Notes: generated by a model from the sequence alone, not told the origin. A DNA stretch of 64,000 bases from Prevotella pectinovora (GCF_000834015.1 NZ_JXQI01000060.1:124001-188000), one strand, 5' to 3'. Positions 6,943 through 17,073 are shown, counted from the stretch's first letter. Made by a program: numbers and translations.

Positions 6943-9485
6943 CTTCCCACATTATCGCCACCTAATTTGCCGCCACCGCCGCCGCCCGACTTAACGTCGT
7001 CGTTGGTGATTGTGCGCTCTGTCTTCTTCACACCACTCTGCAGCTTTCCGATGCGATAGCTGACGCCAATGGAGAATGACTGTGGTATGAACTTGATTGA
7101 AGAAGATGTGGCGAAGTTCTTGCCGGAGCTGTTCGACTTGATATGATAGTATTTCTGGAACGGGTTGTCGGCAGTGAACGTGATGTTGAGTCTGTCGTTG
7201 AGCATCGACTTCTGCAGACTCAGCGTATGGCTGAAATATCCCATCGTCTTTCCTTGCAGATTGACGCCCGGCGTCATCTTGAACACACTTGCCGACGCTG
7301 TCCACGTCTTGGCTATCGTCTGCTGTAGCTGGGCATATACGCTTATGTTCCATCCGTGGTTTTTCAGACCCTGGCCGTCGCTGAAATGGCTGTAGCCACC
7401 CCATGTGTTGACTACAAGTCGGGTGTTGGTGAACGGCGACCAGCTGGCATATCCGCTAAAGGTGGCGCTCTGGGTCTTTCCCATATTATAATATGTGGTG
7501 TAGAGCACCTGCTTGCCTGTAGGATTCTGCAGACCGGCCACTTCATTGTCGGTGACTATCTTCTGAAAGCTCTGTATGCTGTTGTCGGTGAAGTTGTAGC
7601 CCACGGAGATGTTGTAGCTCAACTTCTGGGCGAAGCTGCCGAACTGCAGGTCGAACGAGTGGTTCTTCTCTGATTCCAGATTCGGGTTTCCCTGTGTCAG
7701 CTGTTCGCGGTTAGTATCTGAGAGATACGGATTGAGATACCATATTCCCGGACGGCTGATGCGCATCTTGTAGTTGAACGAGAGGTTCTGGGTGTCTGAA
7801 ATCTTGTAGCCTATCTTTGCCGACGGCACGAGGTCGTCGAAGTCTTTGCTGAAGTCAGAACCTCTGCCGAGCAGATATTCCACCTTCTGGAATGTGTGCT
7901 CATAGCGCAATCCGAGTCTTGCCGACCATTTGTCCACCGACAGTCCATAGCCGAGGTATGCGGCGAGGATGTCGTTGCGGTGTTTGTAGTGCGAACTGTT
8001 TTCGGTGTCGTATTCCTGCTCCTTGCCGCTCTCCGACAATGCCGAATACCTGTCGTCAAATGCCTTGTTCTGGCGCAGGATATATTTTGCGCCGGTCTCT
8101 ATCGTGTGGTATTTGGCAAACGGAGTGGTGAAGTCCAGCTGGAAGGTATGCTCCGTAGTGCTCTGGTCTCCATCACTGCGCACGTCCTCCAGCAATGCCG
8201 TATAGTCTGCCCAATCAGCAGTAGTGCGCAGGTTGGTGTAGCGATAGTCTGAAAGGGTCGTGCAGGGATTGCTCTCCAGACGATATGAGAAGGTGAGCAG
8301 ACGGCCAGGCGTCTTGAAGGATCGCTGATAGTCGATGCCGGCGCTGATGTCGTTGTAGGTGCCCTTGTTCTTTCCGCTGATGTCATGGCTGAATAGGAAC
8401 TTGTTGTCGAGGTATGGAGCCACGGAGGTGAAAGAACCCACACCTGGGATATTCCATGATGCCCTGTTCATAGAGAAGGATGCCGACACGAGGCGCAGGG
8501 TGTCTATCTCATAGCTCGCCTCCAATGTTCCGCCATGCCACTGGTTTTTTGTCTTGCCATGGGCGTCTTGAGTGGTGGTGCGGAGATAGTTGCCTTCATC
8601 GTCGAGTATGGACTGCAGGTCCACTTTCGTCGCCTTTCCCTGGTTGTCGAAGTTGCTGTTGTAGTTGACGCTCATGGTGAACTTGCCTTTCTTCACCGTG
8701 GCGAAGAGTCCTCCTCCGCCGCCTCTCGTTCCGCCATTGCCGGAGAACGTTGCTGTATATCCTTCCATTCCGCTGCCGGCGGTGACGATGTTGAGGATGC
8801 CTGCCACTCCCTCGGCGTCGTATTTCGGACCGGGATTTGTTATCACCTCTATCTTCTTGATTCCCGTGGCGGGCATCGACTTGAGCACTTCCTTCGGATT
8901 CTTGGTCATCATGTTGTTCGGCTTGCCGTTGACATACACCTTGAAGGATGTGGAGCCGTTCACCTTCACGTTGTCCTGTCCGTCAACGCTAACCATCGGA
9001 ACCTTCTTGAGCATTTCCATCACGGTGTTGGTCTGTGATTCGGGATCGTCTTCCACACTGTATGTCAGCTTGTCGATGTCGGCCTTTACGAGTGGTTTGT
9101 ATGCCACCACCTCCACGCCTTTCAGCTCTGTCTTGCTGTCGCTGACGAAAAGCGTGCCGAGGTTCTGGCTTCTGGATTGCTTGCTGACGGTGAAAAAGCG
9201 GCGCAACGGCGTACGGCTCACCGATTTCACTTCGAGCACATAGTCGCCCTCGCCTTTCGACGTCACCTTGAACTTGCCGTTGGCGTCGGTAACTGCCATC
9301 TGAACGGCTTTCTCCTCATGTCCCTTGCGGTATATGCTGAGAGTGGCGTAGGGTTCTCCCTCATGCGTGATGGAATCTTCCACCACACCATATATCGTGT
9401 AATCAAACTGCTGTTTCTGCGCCATTGCCGAAATGAAGGCAACGGCGAGGAAAGCCAAAACGATTATTCTTTTCCTGATTTTCAT
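6939..9485 (-). CDS. TonB-dependent outer-membrane receptor (OMP_b-brl_3 type)
   Basis: An 848-residue protein with signal peptide MKIRKRIIVLAFLAVAFISAMAQ (cleavage after AMA). A carboxypeptidase-regulatory-like beta-sandwich follows (about 28-110: DYTIYGVVEDSITHEGEPYA ... SKGEGDYVLEV), then a plug domain (about 125-235: VEVVAYKPLVKADIDKLTYS; VKVNGSTSFKVYVNGKPNNM; IKKIEVITNPGPKYDAEGVA) and a large beta-barrel region. This belongs to the receptor group whose barrel is called OMP_b-brl_3. It lacks an adjacent SusD partner, so it is not a classic Sus pair and its substrate is unknown. The C-terminal end carries a glycine-rich tail (SGGGGGGKLGGDNVGS) after the barrel, unusual because the last barrel strand normally ends the protein. 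Confidence 0.88.
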   Translation of the reverse strand: MKIRKRIIVLAFLAVAFISAMAQKQQFDYTIYGVVEDSITHEGEPYATLSIYRKGHEEKAVQMAVTDANGKFKVTSKGEGDYVLEVKSVSRTPLRRFFTVSKQSRSQNLGTLFVSDSKTELKGVEVVAYKPLVKADIDKLTYSVEDDPESQTNTVMEMLKKVPMVSVDGQDNVKVNGSTSFKVYVNGKPNNMMTKNPKEVLKSMPATGIKKIEVITNPGPKYDAEGVAGILNIVTAGSGMEGYTATFSGNGGTRGGGGGLFATVKKGKFTMSVNYNSNFDNQGKATKVDLQSILDDEGNYLRTTTQDAHGKTKNQWHGGTLEASYEIDTLRLVSASFSMNRASWNIPGVGSFTSVAPYLDNKFLFSHDISGKNKGTYNDISAGIDYQRSFKTPGRLLTFSYRLESNPCTTLSDYRYTNLRTTADWADYTALLEDVRSDGDQSTTEHTFQLDFTTPFAKYHTIETGAKYILRQNKAFDDRYSALSESGKEQEYDTENSSHYKHRNDILAAYLGYGLSVDKWSARLGLRYEHTFQKVEYLLGRGSDFSKDFDDLVPSAKIGYKISDTQNLSFNYKMRISRPGIWYLNPYLSDTNREQLTQGNPNLESEKNHSFDLQFGSFAQKLSYNISVGYNFTDNSIQSFQKIVTDNEVAGLQNPTGKQVLYTTYYNMGKTQSATFSGYASWSPFTNTRLVVNTWGGYSHFSDGQGLKNHGWNISVYAQLQQTIAKTWTASASVFKMTPGVNLQGKTMGYFSHTLSLQKSMLNDRLNITFTADNPFQKYYHIKSNSSGKNFATSSSIKFIPQSFSIGVSYRIGKLQSGVKKTERTITNDDVKSGGGGGGKLGGDNVGS

Positions 9486-9852
9486 ACTCTCTCTGTTGAT
9501 TGTTGTTATTCTTCAAACTGTCATTACTCTGGAATCCTCTTTTCCTGCCACTATCCGCCATAGTTTCAGGAATCAAAGGCATTTTCCGCTTTTCTGCGTC
9601 TCTGTGGCGCATTACATACATTAGACGAAGCGAAGGACAGAAAAAATACAAGAGAGAGCACACATTTAAGATATATTAATATTGCTGCCCGGCAAAATAA
9701 TGGCTCTTAAACCCATATCGTTACCTCAGTTCGGGATAATAAGTCACGCCCAAACATCCATGACACTCAATTTGAGCACACGACCATTTAGCCATACACA
9801 TGAAGCCGGAGATTCGCCAAAATCGGTCATTAGGACTTACTTGGCATTTTCA
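9486..9852. other. Intergenic region between receptor and porin
   Basis: About 370 bases without a convincing gene. It holds the upstream region of the receptor gene and, at 9817-9834, a copy of the dispersed end motif AAATCGGTCATTAGG. No terminator for the porin gene is obvious. A plus-strand open frame runs from here into the porin gene but is a shadow. Confidence 0.5.
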
Positions 9853-10899
9853 TCAGAACCTTGTCATCACTTCCACCACAATCTTGTCACGCTCCGAAGG
9901 AAGGGCAACGCCGCTGTTGCGATAGAAATATTTCTCGTAGTTCAGACGGATGTCGCTGACGAAAGGTTTCTTCAGACTCAGAGTGACACCGCCGGTGAGA
10001 CGGGAACGCTGGTGGTCGTTCACTGTCAGTTTGCCCATCTCGTCTACCTTGCCGTCGAGATAGCGCTTGCCGTCGCTGTGGTCGCTCATATAGTCGTAGC
10101 GCAGGAGCGGTGTGACATAGCGGATGAATCCGTTGCCTGTCGGAATATCATAGCTCACGAACGAGTCGAAGGCATGGACCGCACGGAAGGCATCGTCGGC
10201 ATAATGTTTATAGAGATACTCAGCCTCAACGTGCCAGCCTTTGGAATGCCAGTAGGCACCGGCGTCGTACATATTCACAGCCACATTGTCGGGCTTTATC
10301 TTCTGAGTGCTCAACGTGAGGTTGAAGCCATGAGGGAGAAAGAACTGTGCCTTGGCGGAGTAGTTCACGCTCTTGGTCCAATAGTCTTTCTGGTTTGTCA
10401 GTCCGGAACCATTGAAGAGTCCAGCCTCCAGCACTACCGGTATGCCGACATTGAAGGAATAGCCCACGGCGCAACCCACGTCACGCACGTTGCCCACCTG
10501 CTTGGCGATGAAGGAACGGTTGGCGAAATACTGCTGGTGTGGCGAACGGTGGGCGTCGATGGTAAACGGCACACGGAACTGACCGAGAGTAAACTGCAGT
10601 CCGCTGACTGGTTTCAGCCGTGTGTATGCGTCGAGCATCTTTATCTTGCCCTCATCGCAAAGATCTATCTCCGCCTTATACTGGATGATTGACGAGAGGC
10701 TGCCGTCAACGCTGATTCGGGCATTGCGCACTTCGAAGCGTCCCTCTGCCTCTTCGGTCTGGTATTCATACTTGGAGCGTATCGTACCGTGGACGTTTAC
10801 GGCAGATGGTTTGTCCTTCTCCTCTTCTGTCTGAGCCATTGATGTTCCAGCGAGAAGACAGAACAGAGCTAAAGCTGTAATCCTTGTTTTCATTTCCAT
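9853..10899 (-). CDS. Porin, phosphate-selective O/P (OprO/OprP-like) family
   Basis: I choose the ATG at 10899 (MEMKTRITALALFCLLAGTSMAQ) because it leads straight into a signal peptide; the frame is open to 10947 but the extra residues are polar. The mature protein of about 325 residues starts QTEEEKDKPSAVNV and shows alternating barrel-strand patterns: GTIRSKYEYQTEEAEGRFEV, RNARISVDGSLSSIIQYKAE, LGQFRVPFTIDAH, and a C-terminal KIVVEVMTRF ending in Phe as outer-membrane barrels do. The pattern RNARI...Y.AEID and GQF..PF is that of the phosphate-selective porin O/P family. The transported substrate cannot be inferred here; family members in Bacteroidetes are often annotated without phosphate evidence. 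Confidence 0.8.
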   Translation of the reverse strand: MEMKTRITALALFCLLAGTSMAQTEEEKDKPSAVNVHGTIRSKYEYQTEEAEGRFEVRNARISVDGSLSSIIQYKAEIDLCDEGKIKMLDAYTRLKPVSGLQFTLGQFRVPFTIDAHRSPHQQYFANRSFIAKQVGNVRDVGCAVGYSFNVGIPVVLEAGLFNGSGLTNQKDYWTKSVNYSAKAQFFLPHGFNLTLSTQKIKPDNVAVNMYDAGAYWHSKGWHVEAEYLYKHYADDAFRAVHAFDSFVSYDIPTGNGFIRYVTPLLRYDYMSDHSDGKRYLDGKVDEMGKLTVNDHQRSRLTGGVTLSLKKPFVSDIRLNYEKYFYRNSGVALPSERDKIVVEVMTRF

Positions 10900-11033
10900 T
10901 ATTTGGATTTGTTCATTTATCCTTTCGTTTCCGGTTGCAAAGGTCATGATTCAAGATTACTGGGAAATGTCAGATGCATTACAATCCCGTTACAATATAT
11001 TGTCGCCAGACAGAGACAAAGAAAAGTGTAAAC

Positions 11034-11071
11034 GCAAAATGGGATGCAGCAAACTGATTGCCACATCCCAT
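11034..11071 (-). terminator. Candidate terminator of the 1308-residue secreted protein gene
   Basis: ATGGGATG (11039-11046) pairs with CATCCCAT (11064-11071). Read on the minus strand the hairpin is followed by TTTGC, so the U-tract is short. It lies 50-85 bp past the stop codon at 11121. Confidence 0.5.
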
Positions 11072-11120
11072 CTTTGCTATGTCAATAAGGTATTACCTTA
11101 GAAAATCAGGTATCTCCTTA

Positions 11121-14100
11121 TCATTTTTTGCTGTATTTCTTGCCTTTCTGTATCACGATGCCCTTGTACTCCTTGCCAACCTTCTGGCCAGAGAGGTCAT
11201 ACATCGGAGCGTTGAGGTCGAGAGCGCCGTTGGCAGAAACGCCGTTGATGCCGTCGAGTTTAGGAACGTCAGCCTCATTGATATATATATAAGGTATTTC
11301 AGCAGCGAAGCGCAGGTATGCACTGCCCTGTGGCACCTCGATATCATCGGCTGTGGTGAACGCCACCTTGTCGGTTGTCGTTCTGCCCAACGTCCATACA
11401 ATGTTCTTCTCGTCAGCCTTTGCCTTGTAAGCCTCATCAGCGGTATTGATGAGCAGGTTGGTCTCCACTGCCTCGGCGTCAAGAGCCACGCGGGCGGTAT
11501 AGTCGCCGGCGGCAGCAACGAGGATGACACCAGTCTTGGCTGGCACCTTGGCTACCTCTGCCATCACCACGTATGCAGCATCGTTCTTCATCTTCACTTC
11601 AGTAACGACATAAGCCTTCAGTCCGTCGCAAACGGAGAAGTCGAGTGCCTTGTCGGAGCTATAAGCGAGGTATCCGCCCTCTGGCATCACGATGTCTACG
11701 GTGAGTGCCTTGAGTTCTACGGTACCGAAGTCGTAGTCACCTGTAATCTCTACAGAGTCTGTCAGAGCGTATGGCTCGTAACCTTCAGCCTCGAAAGCGA
11801 ACATGTATTTTACGTCCTGTGGAAGAGCTACCGTGAACATGCCGTCAGTATCGGTAGTCAGCTCTGTCTCCATTCCGTAGGTGTTCTTTGAAGTCACCTT
11901 CACCTTTGCACCGGCAACAATCTCATCACCACACTTCACCACACCGGTGACATTGGCGTTCGGCTTGTCCATGGCAATTTCAGCCACGTTCACGTCGTCG
12001 TTCTCAACCACCAGCGGTTCTGCAGCGGTGTAGTCATTGAACTTCTCGCAGGTTGCCTTGAGAGTGTAGCTCTTTGAGTGGCGCACGGCGTCAAACTTGA
12101 ATGTTCCATCCTCGGCAGTTACTGCCTCAAGAGTCTCCTCTGCATCATCGGTCAGAGTGACCTTAGCTCCGGCAAGAGGTGCCTTGCGATAGGTCACGAG
12201 ACCAGACACGGCTACATAAGTCTTAACGAGATTGATATCCTTTGTCAATCCGGCAGACACGTCAACCGGTTCTGTCTCAGCATAAGCATCGAAGCCCTCG
12301 GCAGTGGCCGTCAACACATACTGCTTGTCGCTCTGGAATATGCTCATTGTATATGTACCGTCATCAGCGGTAACGGCGGTGTAATAGACCTCACCGCTGG
12401 TGAGCTTCACAGTGGCGTTGGCAACAGGTTCCTCTCCGCATGTCACCTTACCGGATACCGTGACAGGATCGGCAGTGACACCGAACACTGCAACAGGGGT
12501 CTCGCAGTTGGAGAACGAAGAAGATGAAGTTCTCTTGTAGTAAGCTGTCTTATAGTTTGTATCCAAGTCGTAGTTCACCTTTACGTAGGTGTTGCTCTGA
12601 GCATGGGTACGCACGCGGATTGCCTGCACACCGTCCCAGACGATAGGCTCTTCAAGTTCTATCTTTGTGATGAACGGTTCGTCGGTCTTGAATGAGAAAG
12701 CGGCATCCTTGAAGAATTCCGTCTTCTGCATTCCGTCTTCATTCTCGCTCGGTGTGTATGTAGCCTCATCAACTGCTCCCACACAAGCATAAGCGTTGAG
12801 GGTCTTGTAATCCTTGTTAGTCAGCGGTGTTCCGGTGTATGTGACAGAACAGATCTTCTGTCCTGCAGAGAGACCGAAGTTCTTCAGCATGTCTGCCGGG
12901 TAGAGGATGTCGGTGTCGGCACCAAGCGCGTTGTCGGCATTGAAGAAATAGAACGGTACGCTGTAGTCCTGCTTCAAAGCCTCACCTACCACGATGTCCT
13001 TGCTTGCCGTTTCCTCGCTGACAGTAACGTCGACTGCGTCGGACTTCAAGGTAAATCCGTCGGCAAGGCTCTTGAACTCAATGTATACAGGGAATGTGCC
13101 CACCTCATGAGGAGTCATGGAGAATTCGAAAGTAGCTGTGCCTGCTACGGCAATCTCAGGTTTCTCAACAGCCTCGCTGACCTTCTCGCCGTTGACATAG
13201 AGGGCAACCTCATAAGAGTCGGCAGCCTCTGCCAGAGCGTTGAGATTATCCAATGTAATGCTGGCTGTATAAGTGTTGTTCACCATTCCCTTGGCAGGAA
13301 TCTTCTGCTCCTTCAACACGAGGTCGTGGGCAACGTCGAGTTTCTGGAATCCGTAGATGTTGTCGATACAGCTATAGCCGGCAGCGAAACCGATATAGTA
13401 GTCACCGGCAGGGATATTGTCGATTACGAAGGTTGAGAGCTCACCGAATGTATATGTGTAAGACACGGCACGTGTGCTACTCATCTCCGTACTGCTGATA
13501 TTCTTGGCGAGAGTCCAGTTGCGGCGGTCTGTAGAGTAATAAACCTTCAGATAAACACCGTCGCCGGAGGTGTTGAAGTATGTACGTGCCACATCAACGG
13601 TCATCTTCTCTCCCTCTGCCACACGGAGCAGAGGAGTGACGAACTTATCCTCAGAGTTCTGAGTGCCGTTGCTCAGGAAGTATACGTTGTCTTCAGAATA
13701 ATAGTTGCGCTGTGCTATCTTCCATGAGCCCTCGGCGTATGAACCGGCAGGGAGTTCCTGGTTCTCGAAGTCTACAAAGAACTTAGACGGGTCGAGCACT
13801 GTTCCTGACACTCCGAAAGAGAAGTCGTCGAGTCCGGTAGCCGACAGTGTCACGTTGCCGCTGAACACTCCTGTAGTGGCTGCGGTGAGAGTGAGGTTGA
13901 AGGTCGACATTTCGTGAGGCGCGATAGTGAGAGGCAACTGCAGGTCGGTAGTGAATCCGTCTGGAACCGTCACTGCCGTGACTACGAGCGGTGCTGCTCC
14001 TGTGCTCTTGATTGTGAACATCTTAGAGGTGGCAGCCTGCACCATGCCGTAGGCAAAGTTGTCTGTCGTCGCCACCTTGTCGCCGTCGCTTGTGCGCAGC

Positions 14101-15047
14101 TCCATGACGGGAGCGTATGGCACAGCCTCATACCACTGTCTGTTTGTGCTTACAGTATTTGACACGTTTTCCTTCACGGTATATCCGAGATAGCCGCTGT
14201 ATGTGGCATAATCGGCAGTACCGGAAACGGTGAACTCTGCTGACTCGCCAGGAGCAAGTGTCTGGTCGATATCTTTCGTTCCGAGAATGCCGTTGTCTTT
14301 CACTGCTACAACAGAGAGGCTGTAGTTCTCGTCGCCAGGATTCAGCGTCACGTCACCGTTGTTGGTGACGGTAGCCTTAAGCTCGATGGTGAAATGTCCG
14401 GTAGGGTCGCAATCGATGCTATAGCCTGTGTTCGAAGCCTTCGTCACACTGGTGATCTTCAGCGAGCGGGCCAACTCCTTGTCCACCTGCTCGGCGGCGA
14501 AGTCGTCGAGATATACTTGAGAAGCGCGTATTCCGATATACTGGCCCTCAACGGCAGGGATGTCTACCTTGACATACTCCGAAGTGGAGAGCGTTGGGAT
14601 GGTGACGCTCATCTTGTCGCCTTGCACGAATTTGCCTGTAGTGGCATCCTTGGTCACCTTGTAGAAGGAGATGCTGCCACTGCTATAGACTTTTTTCACA
14701 TAGATGCTCGAAGTTCCTGTCACGGCAGGAGTAACGAGCAAGTCATTCACGGCCTGCGAGTTTGACCATGAACCGATAGTCTGGTCTCCAACTTTCAGAG
14801 CACCGGTACCGCCAACGCCCGCAGTAGTAGAATAGGTGTATGTAACCCAATAGGTTTCCCATTCCTCATTGTCGTAATAGCTCTCGGCAATATGGCCCCA
14901 ACCTGAAGCCGCCTTGAACTCATGGTCGGTCACATCAATAGACGTGTTGAAATCCATCGTGTAGTTTTGCACTACGTCAGCATTCGCCACACCGGTCCCC
15001 CACAGCAATGCCATGAGAAACGACAATAAATAATTCAAGTGTTTCAT
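11121..15047 (-). CDS. Large secreted multi-domain protein (anchor-J, ASH-like and CnaB-like modules)
   Basis: A 1308-residue protein with signal peptide MKHLNYLLSFLMALLWGTGVANA. From the N-terminus: a choice-of-anchor J-like jelly roll (about 25-190, ending YIGIRASQVYLDDFAAEQ); CARDB-like and ASH/HYDIN-like Ig modules (about 195-430); a second anchor-J-like module (FFVDFENQELPAGSYAEGSW ... DYYIGFAAGYSCIDNI); further Ig-like regions; then three consecutive carboxypeptidase-regulatory/CnaB-like repeats between about 890 and 1110 (VSGKVTCGEEPVANATVKL; VSGLVTYRKAPLAGAKVTL; VTGVVKCGDEIVAGAKVKV). The end MYDLSGQKVGKEYKGIVIQKG followed by KKYSKK is the tail common to secreted Prevotella proteins and resembles a type IX secretion sorting end. 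It is likely surface-exposed or released; ligand unknown. First in distance from the porin, it has its own promoter at 15092-15122. Confidence 0.75.
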   Translation of the reverse strand: MKHLNYLLSFLMALLWGTGVANADVVQNYTMDFNTSIDVTDHEFKAASGWGHIAESYYDNEEWETYWVTYTYSTTAGVGGTGALKVGDQTIGSWSNSQAVNDLLVTPAVTGTSSIYVKKVYSSGSISFYKVTKDATTGKFVQGDKMSVTIPTLSTSEYVKVDIPAVEGQYIGIRASQVYLDDFAAEQVDKELARSLKITSVTKASNTGYSIDCDPTGHFTIELKATVTNNGDVTLNPGDENYSLSVVAVKDNGILGTKDIDQTLAPGESAEFTVSGTADYATYSGYLGYTVKENVSNTVSTNRQWYEAVPYAPVMELRTSDGDKVATTDNFAYGMVQAATSKMFTIKSTGAAPLVVTAVTVPDGFTTDLQLPLTIAPHEMSTFNLTLTAATTGVFSGNVTLSATGLDDFSFGVSGTVLDPSKFFVDFENQELPAGSYAEGSWKIAQRNYYSEDNVYFLSNGTQNSEDKFVTPLLRVAEGEKMTVDVARTYFNTSGDGVYLKVYYSTDRRNWTLAKNISSTEMSSTRAVSYTYTFGELSTFVIDNIPAGDYYIGFAAGYSCIDNIYGFQKLDVAHDLVLKEQKIPAKGMVNNTYTASITLDNLNALAEAADSYEVALYVNGEKVSEAVEKPEIAVAGTATFEFSMTPHEVGTFPVYIEFKSLADGFTLKSDAVDVTVSEETASKDIVVGEALKQDYSVPFYFFNADNALGADTDILYPADMLKNFGLSAGQKICSVTYTGTPLTNKDYKTLNAYACVGAVDEATYTPSENEDGMQKTEFFKDAAFSFKTDEPFITKIELEEPIVWDGVQAIRVRTHAQSNTYVKVNYDLDTNYKTAYYKRTSSSSFSNCETPVAVFGVTADPVTVSGKVTCGEEPVANATVKLTSGEVYYTAVTADDGTYTMSIFQSDKQYVLTATAEGFDAYAETEPVDVSAGLTKDINLVKTYVAVSGLVTYRKAPLAGAKVTLTDDAEETLEAVTAEDGTFKFDAVRHSKSYTLKATCEKFNDYTAAEPLVVENDDVNVAEIAMDKPNANVTGVVKCGDEIVAGAKVKVTSKNTYGMETELTTDTDGMFTVALPQDVKYMFAFEAEGYEPYALTDSVEITGDYDFGTVELKALTVDIVMPEGGYLAYSSDKALDFSVCDGLKAYVVTEVKMKNDAAYVVMAEVAKVPAKTGVILVAAAGDYTARVALDAEAVETNLLINTADEAYKAKADEKNIVWTLGRTTTDKVAFTTADDIEVPQGSAYLRFAAEIPYIYINEADVPKLDGINGVSANGALDLNAPMYDLSGQKVGKEYKGIVIQKGKKYSKK

Positions 15048-15091
15048 AAACGAAATATATTAATTAGTTGTAGTTTATACGTTCCCGGTTG

Positions 15092-15122
15092 CAAATTTAC
15101 AGTTTTTAAACCATAAACGCAA
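15092..15122 (-). promoter_or_regulatory. Candidate promoter of the 1308-residue protein gene
   Basis: CAAATTTA (15092-15099) reads TAAATTTG on the minus strand, a perfect TAnnTTTG -7 box. TTGC (15119-15122, minus) sits 19 bp upstream as a weak -33 element. The start codon is about 45 bp downstream. Confidence 0.5.
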
Positions 15123-15153
15123 CACAAAGTCAGACAAATATAAAATATCGACG

Positions 15154-17073
15154 TTATTTTATCACAACTTTATGAATTTTGCCATCTTTTCTGACGACAA
15201 ATATTCCGCTCGGGAGTTTACCGTCCCCTACTTTCATGCCATCAATGGTATAGACACCGTCGGAAGCATTGTCCGCGGCTGACGCCTCAACGCTCTCAAT
15301 GGCATTCACCTTACCGTTAAGCGTGGTGCTCATGGCATTGGTAACGTCAGCTTCAAGTAAATTACTGTCGTCCACGGTATCGAAATACCTTGTGGCAAGT
15401 GCCACCACGCGCATATCGTCAGCTTTCCACATCTCTGGCAACGTGAAGTTATAGGTGGTCTCATACTTGCCGTCCACGATGTTCACCTTGTCGCCTACAG
15501 AAGAGGTGAGATACGTACGGAACACTTGATTGTGGATATAGTTGTTGTCTGTCACCACTGTGTTGCCGTTCAGCACCTGCTGAGTGGACTTCACATTGTC
15601 TTCGGTGAGCATCAGCGTTATGCCGAGGTTGCCAAGGACTGAAGGATATTCGTCTACCACGTTTCCCGACACTGTGACAGTGAGCTTGCGGCTGGCATCA
15701 TCGAATGTCGGCTTCAGGTCGATGCTTGCAAACGAAGGATTCTTGTCGGCCTCGGCAGCGAGCATCTCCACCGACTGTGCCGCGATGTCGGGCATTATCA
15801 TGATGTAGTCGTTCACGTCGAAGGCGACGTATGGCTCTGCCATGAAATAGAAGCGGTCTACAGTGAAGCACGGATAGGTGTAGGCATATAGGCCGAAGAG
15901 ATAGTCTGAGGACGGATCATTCAACGGCTCGTTCTCACGGTAGATATTAACGAGACAGATGTTGTCTTTGGAGTTCTCGCCGCTCATGTCCTCATTGACG
16001 AGGGCTGACTGATAGCTCTGCTGACTGTTATACTGCTCCACATAATGCTTCTGACGCGGCAGCGACTGGGTGTAGACAACAATGTCGTTGTATATCATCG
16101 ACGCCGCATCTTCTGCCGGAGTCTCACCGTCAATCTTATCTACGAAGAACTTTATCTTATGGTCGCCAGACGAGAGGTTTTGCGGAAGGGCGAACACCTG
16201 TTCCACACTGCCCGTAGCACCGGAGGCGACTGCCTCGGTATGGTCGATATACTGCGGCTCTTCATTGTCGATGCTATAGCCGATGCGCACGGAATTGATT
16301 GCCTCAAGACCCGTGTTGCTGAACATCACGAAACCGTCAATCTGTTCACCCGGCTTGTGATACTTGTTGCCGGTCATCAGATTCTGCAGCTGCACTGCCT
16401 TTGCCGGCAGATTGCTGACATCCAATATGAGCTGCACACACAGGTTGCCGAGTCCGTCGATGTTATAGAAAGCCCCTTCTTTCTCTATCAGAGAAGCGTT
16501 ATCGTTGACTGCCGACGAGACGTCGAAACAGAGGGCGCCAGCTTTGTCAGCCACCATATCCTCCGTCTCGTTGTAGGCAAAGCCGAAGAGCAGCTGCTCG
16601 CTGCCGGTGATGGTATACTCCTGGGCTGTGTTGAAACGCACCTCGTTCCATCCTTCTGCAGTGCGGCGAACGGTACTGCTGACGAGCTCCGACGCCTTGC
16701 TGTCTACTATATTATATAGGAATGCCGATGACTTGCCTATCGACTGGCTGAGGGCGAAACGCATTCCGACTATCTTGCAGCCGGCATAATCTGACAGAGT
16801 GGCAGGGGTTATTATGGCACCCACCTTGAACGTGCCTGCCTTGCCCACATACACGCCTCTTGTGGTGATGCTGTCGCCTTTGACGTAGCCGAGAGTACGC
16901 TCCGTAGCCGACAGGACACGCTGCGGACGCTGGCCGTCACCGTCGGCCGGCAGCTCTCTTACTGTGGGTATGCTGATGTTCCGCAGGGTTCGCATGGAAC
17001 CCAAAGTGATTTCCTGTGCTCCGCAAAGTGACATCTGCAGCAGCATCGCTGATAATATCGCTATTCTTTTCAT
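15154..17073 (-). CDS. Secreted Omp28-like protein without the CxxC motif
   Basis: A 639-residue protein with signal peptide MKRIAILSAMLLQMSLCGAQ. An N-terminal beta-rich region (about 60-220) precedes an Ig-like module (about 230-330). From RQKHYVEQYNSQQSYQSALV on, the order of segments matches the Omp28-related family: the EQ.T-like start, a beta-sandwich (LTVTVSGNVVDEYP), LMLTEDNVKSTQQVL, and YIHNQVFRTYL. In typical Omp28-type proteins the segment after VEQ carries a CxxC pair; here there is none, so any thiol chemistry is lost. The end VYTIDGMKVGDGKLPSGIFV and VRKDGKIHKVVIK is a type IX secretion (Por) sorting tail. It lies 29 bp after the upstream 841-residue gene and is probably co-transcribed with it. 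Confidence 0.65.
   Translation of the reverse strand: MKRIAILSAMLLQMSLCGAQEITLGSMRTLRNISIPTVRELPADGDGQRPQRVLSATERTLGYVKGDSITTRGVYVGKAGTFKVGAIITPATLSDYAGCKIVGMRFALSQSIGKSSAFLYNIVDSKASELVSSTVRRTAEGWNEVRFNTAQEYTITGSEQLLFGFAYNETEDMVADKAGALCFDVSSAVNDNASLIEKEGAFYNIDGLGNLCVQLILDVSNLPAKAVQLQNLMTGNKYHKPGEQIDGFVMFSNTGLEAINSVRIGYSIDNEEPQYIDHTEAVASGATGSVEQVFALPQNLSSGDHKIKFFVDKIDGETPAEDAASMIYNDIVVYTQSLPRQKHYVEQYNSQQSYQSALVNEDMSGENSKDNICLVNIYRENEPLNDPSSDYLFGLYAYTYPCFTVDRFYFMAEPYVAFDVNDYIMIMPDIAAQSVEMLAAEADKNPSFASIDLKPTFDDASRKLTVTVSGNVVDEYPSVLGNLGITLMLTEDNVKSTQQVLNGNTVVTDNNYIHNQVFRTYLTSSVGDKVNIVDGKYETTYNFTLPEMWKADDMRVVALATRYFDTVDDSNLLEADVTNAMSTTLNGKVNAIESVEASAADNASDGVYTIDGMKVGDGKLPSGIFVVRKDGKIHKVVIK

Noticed and set aside
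9682..10692. 336-codon plus-strand frame
   Set aside because: Antisense to the porin gene, which has a signal peptide and barrel pattern; the plus frame resembles no family.
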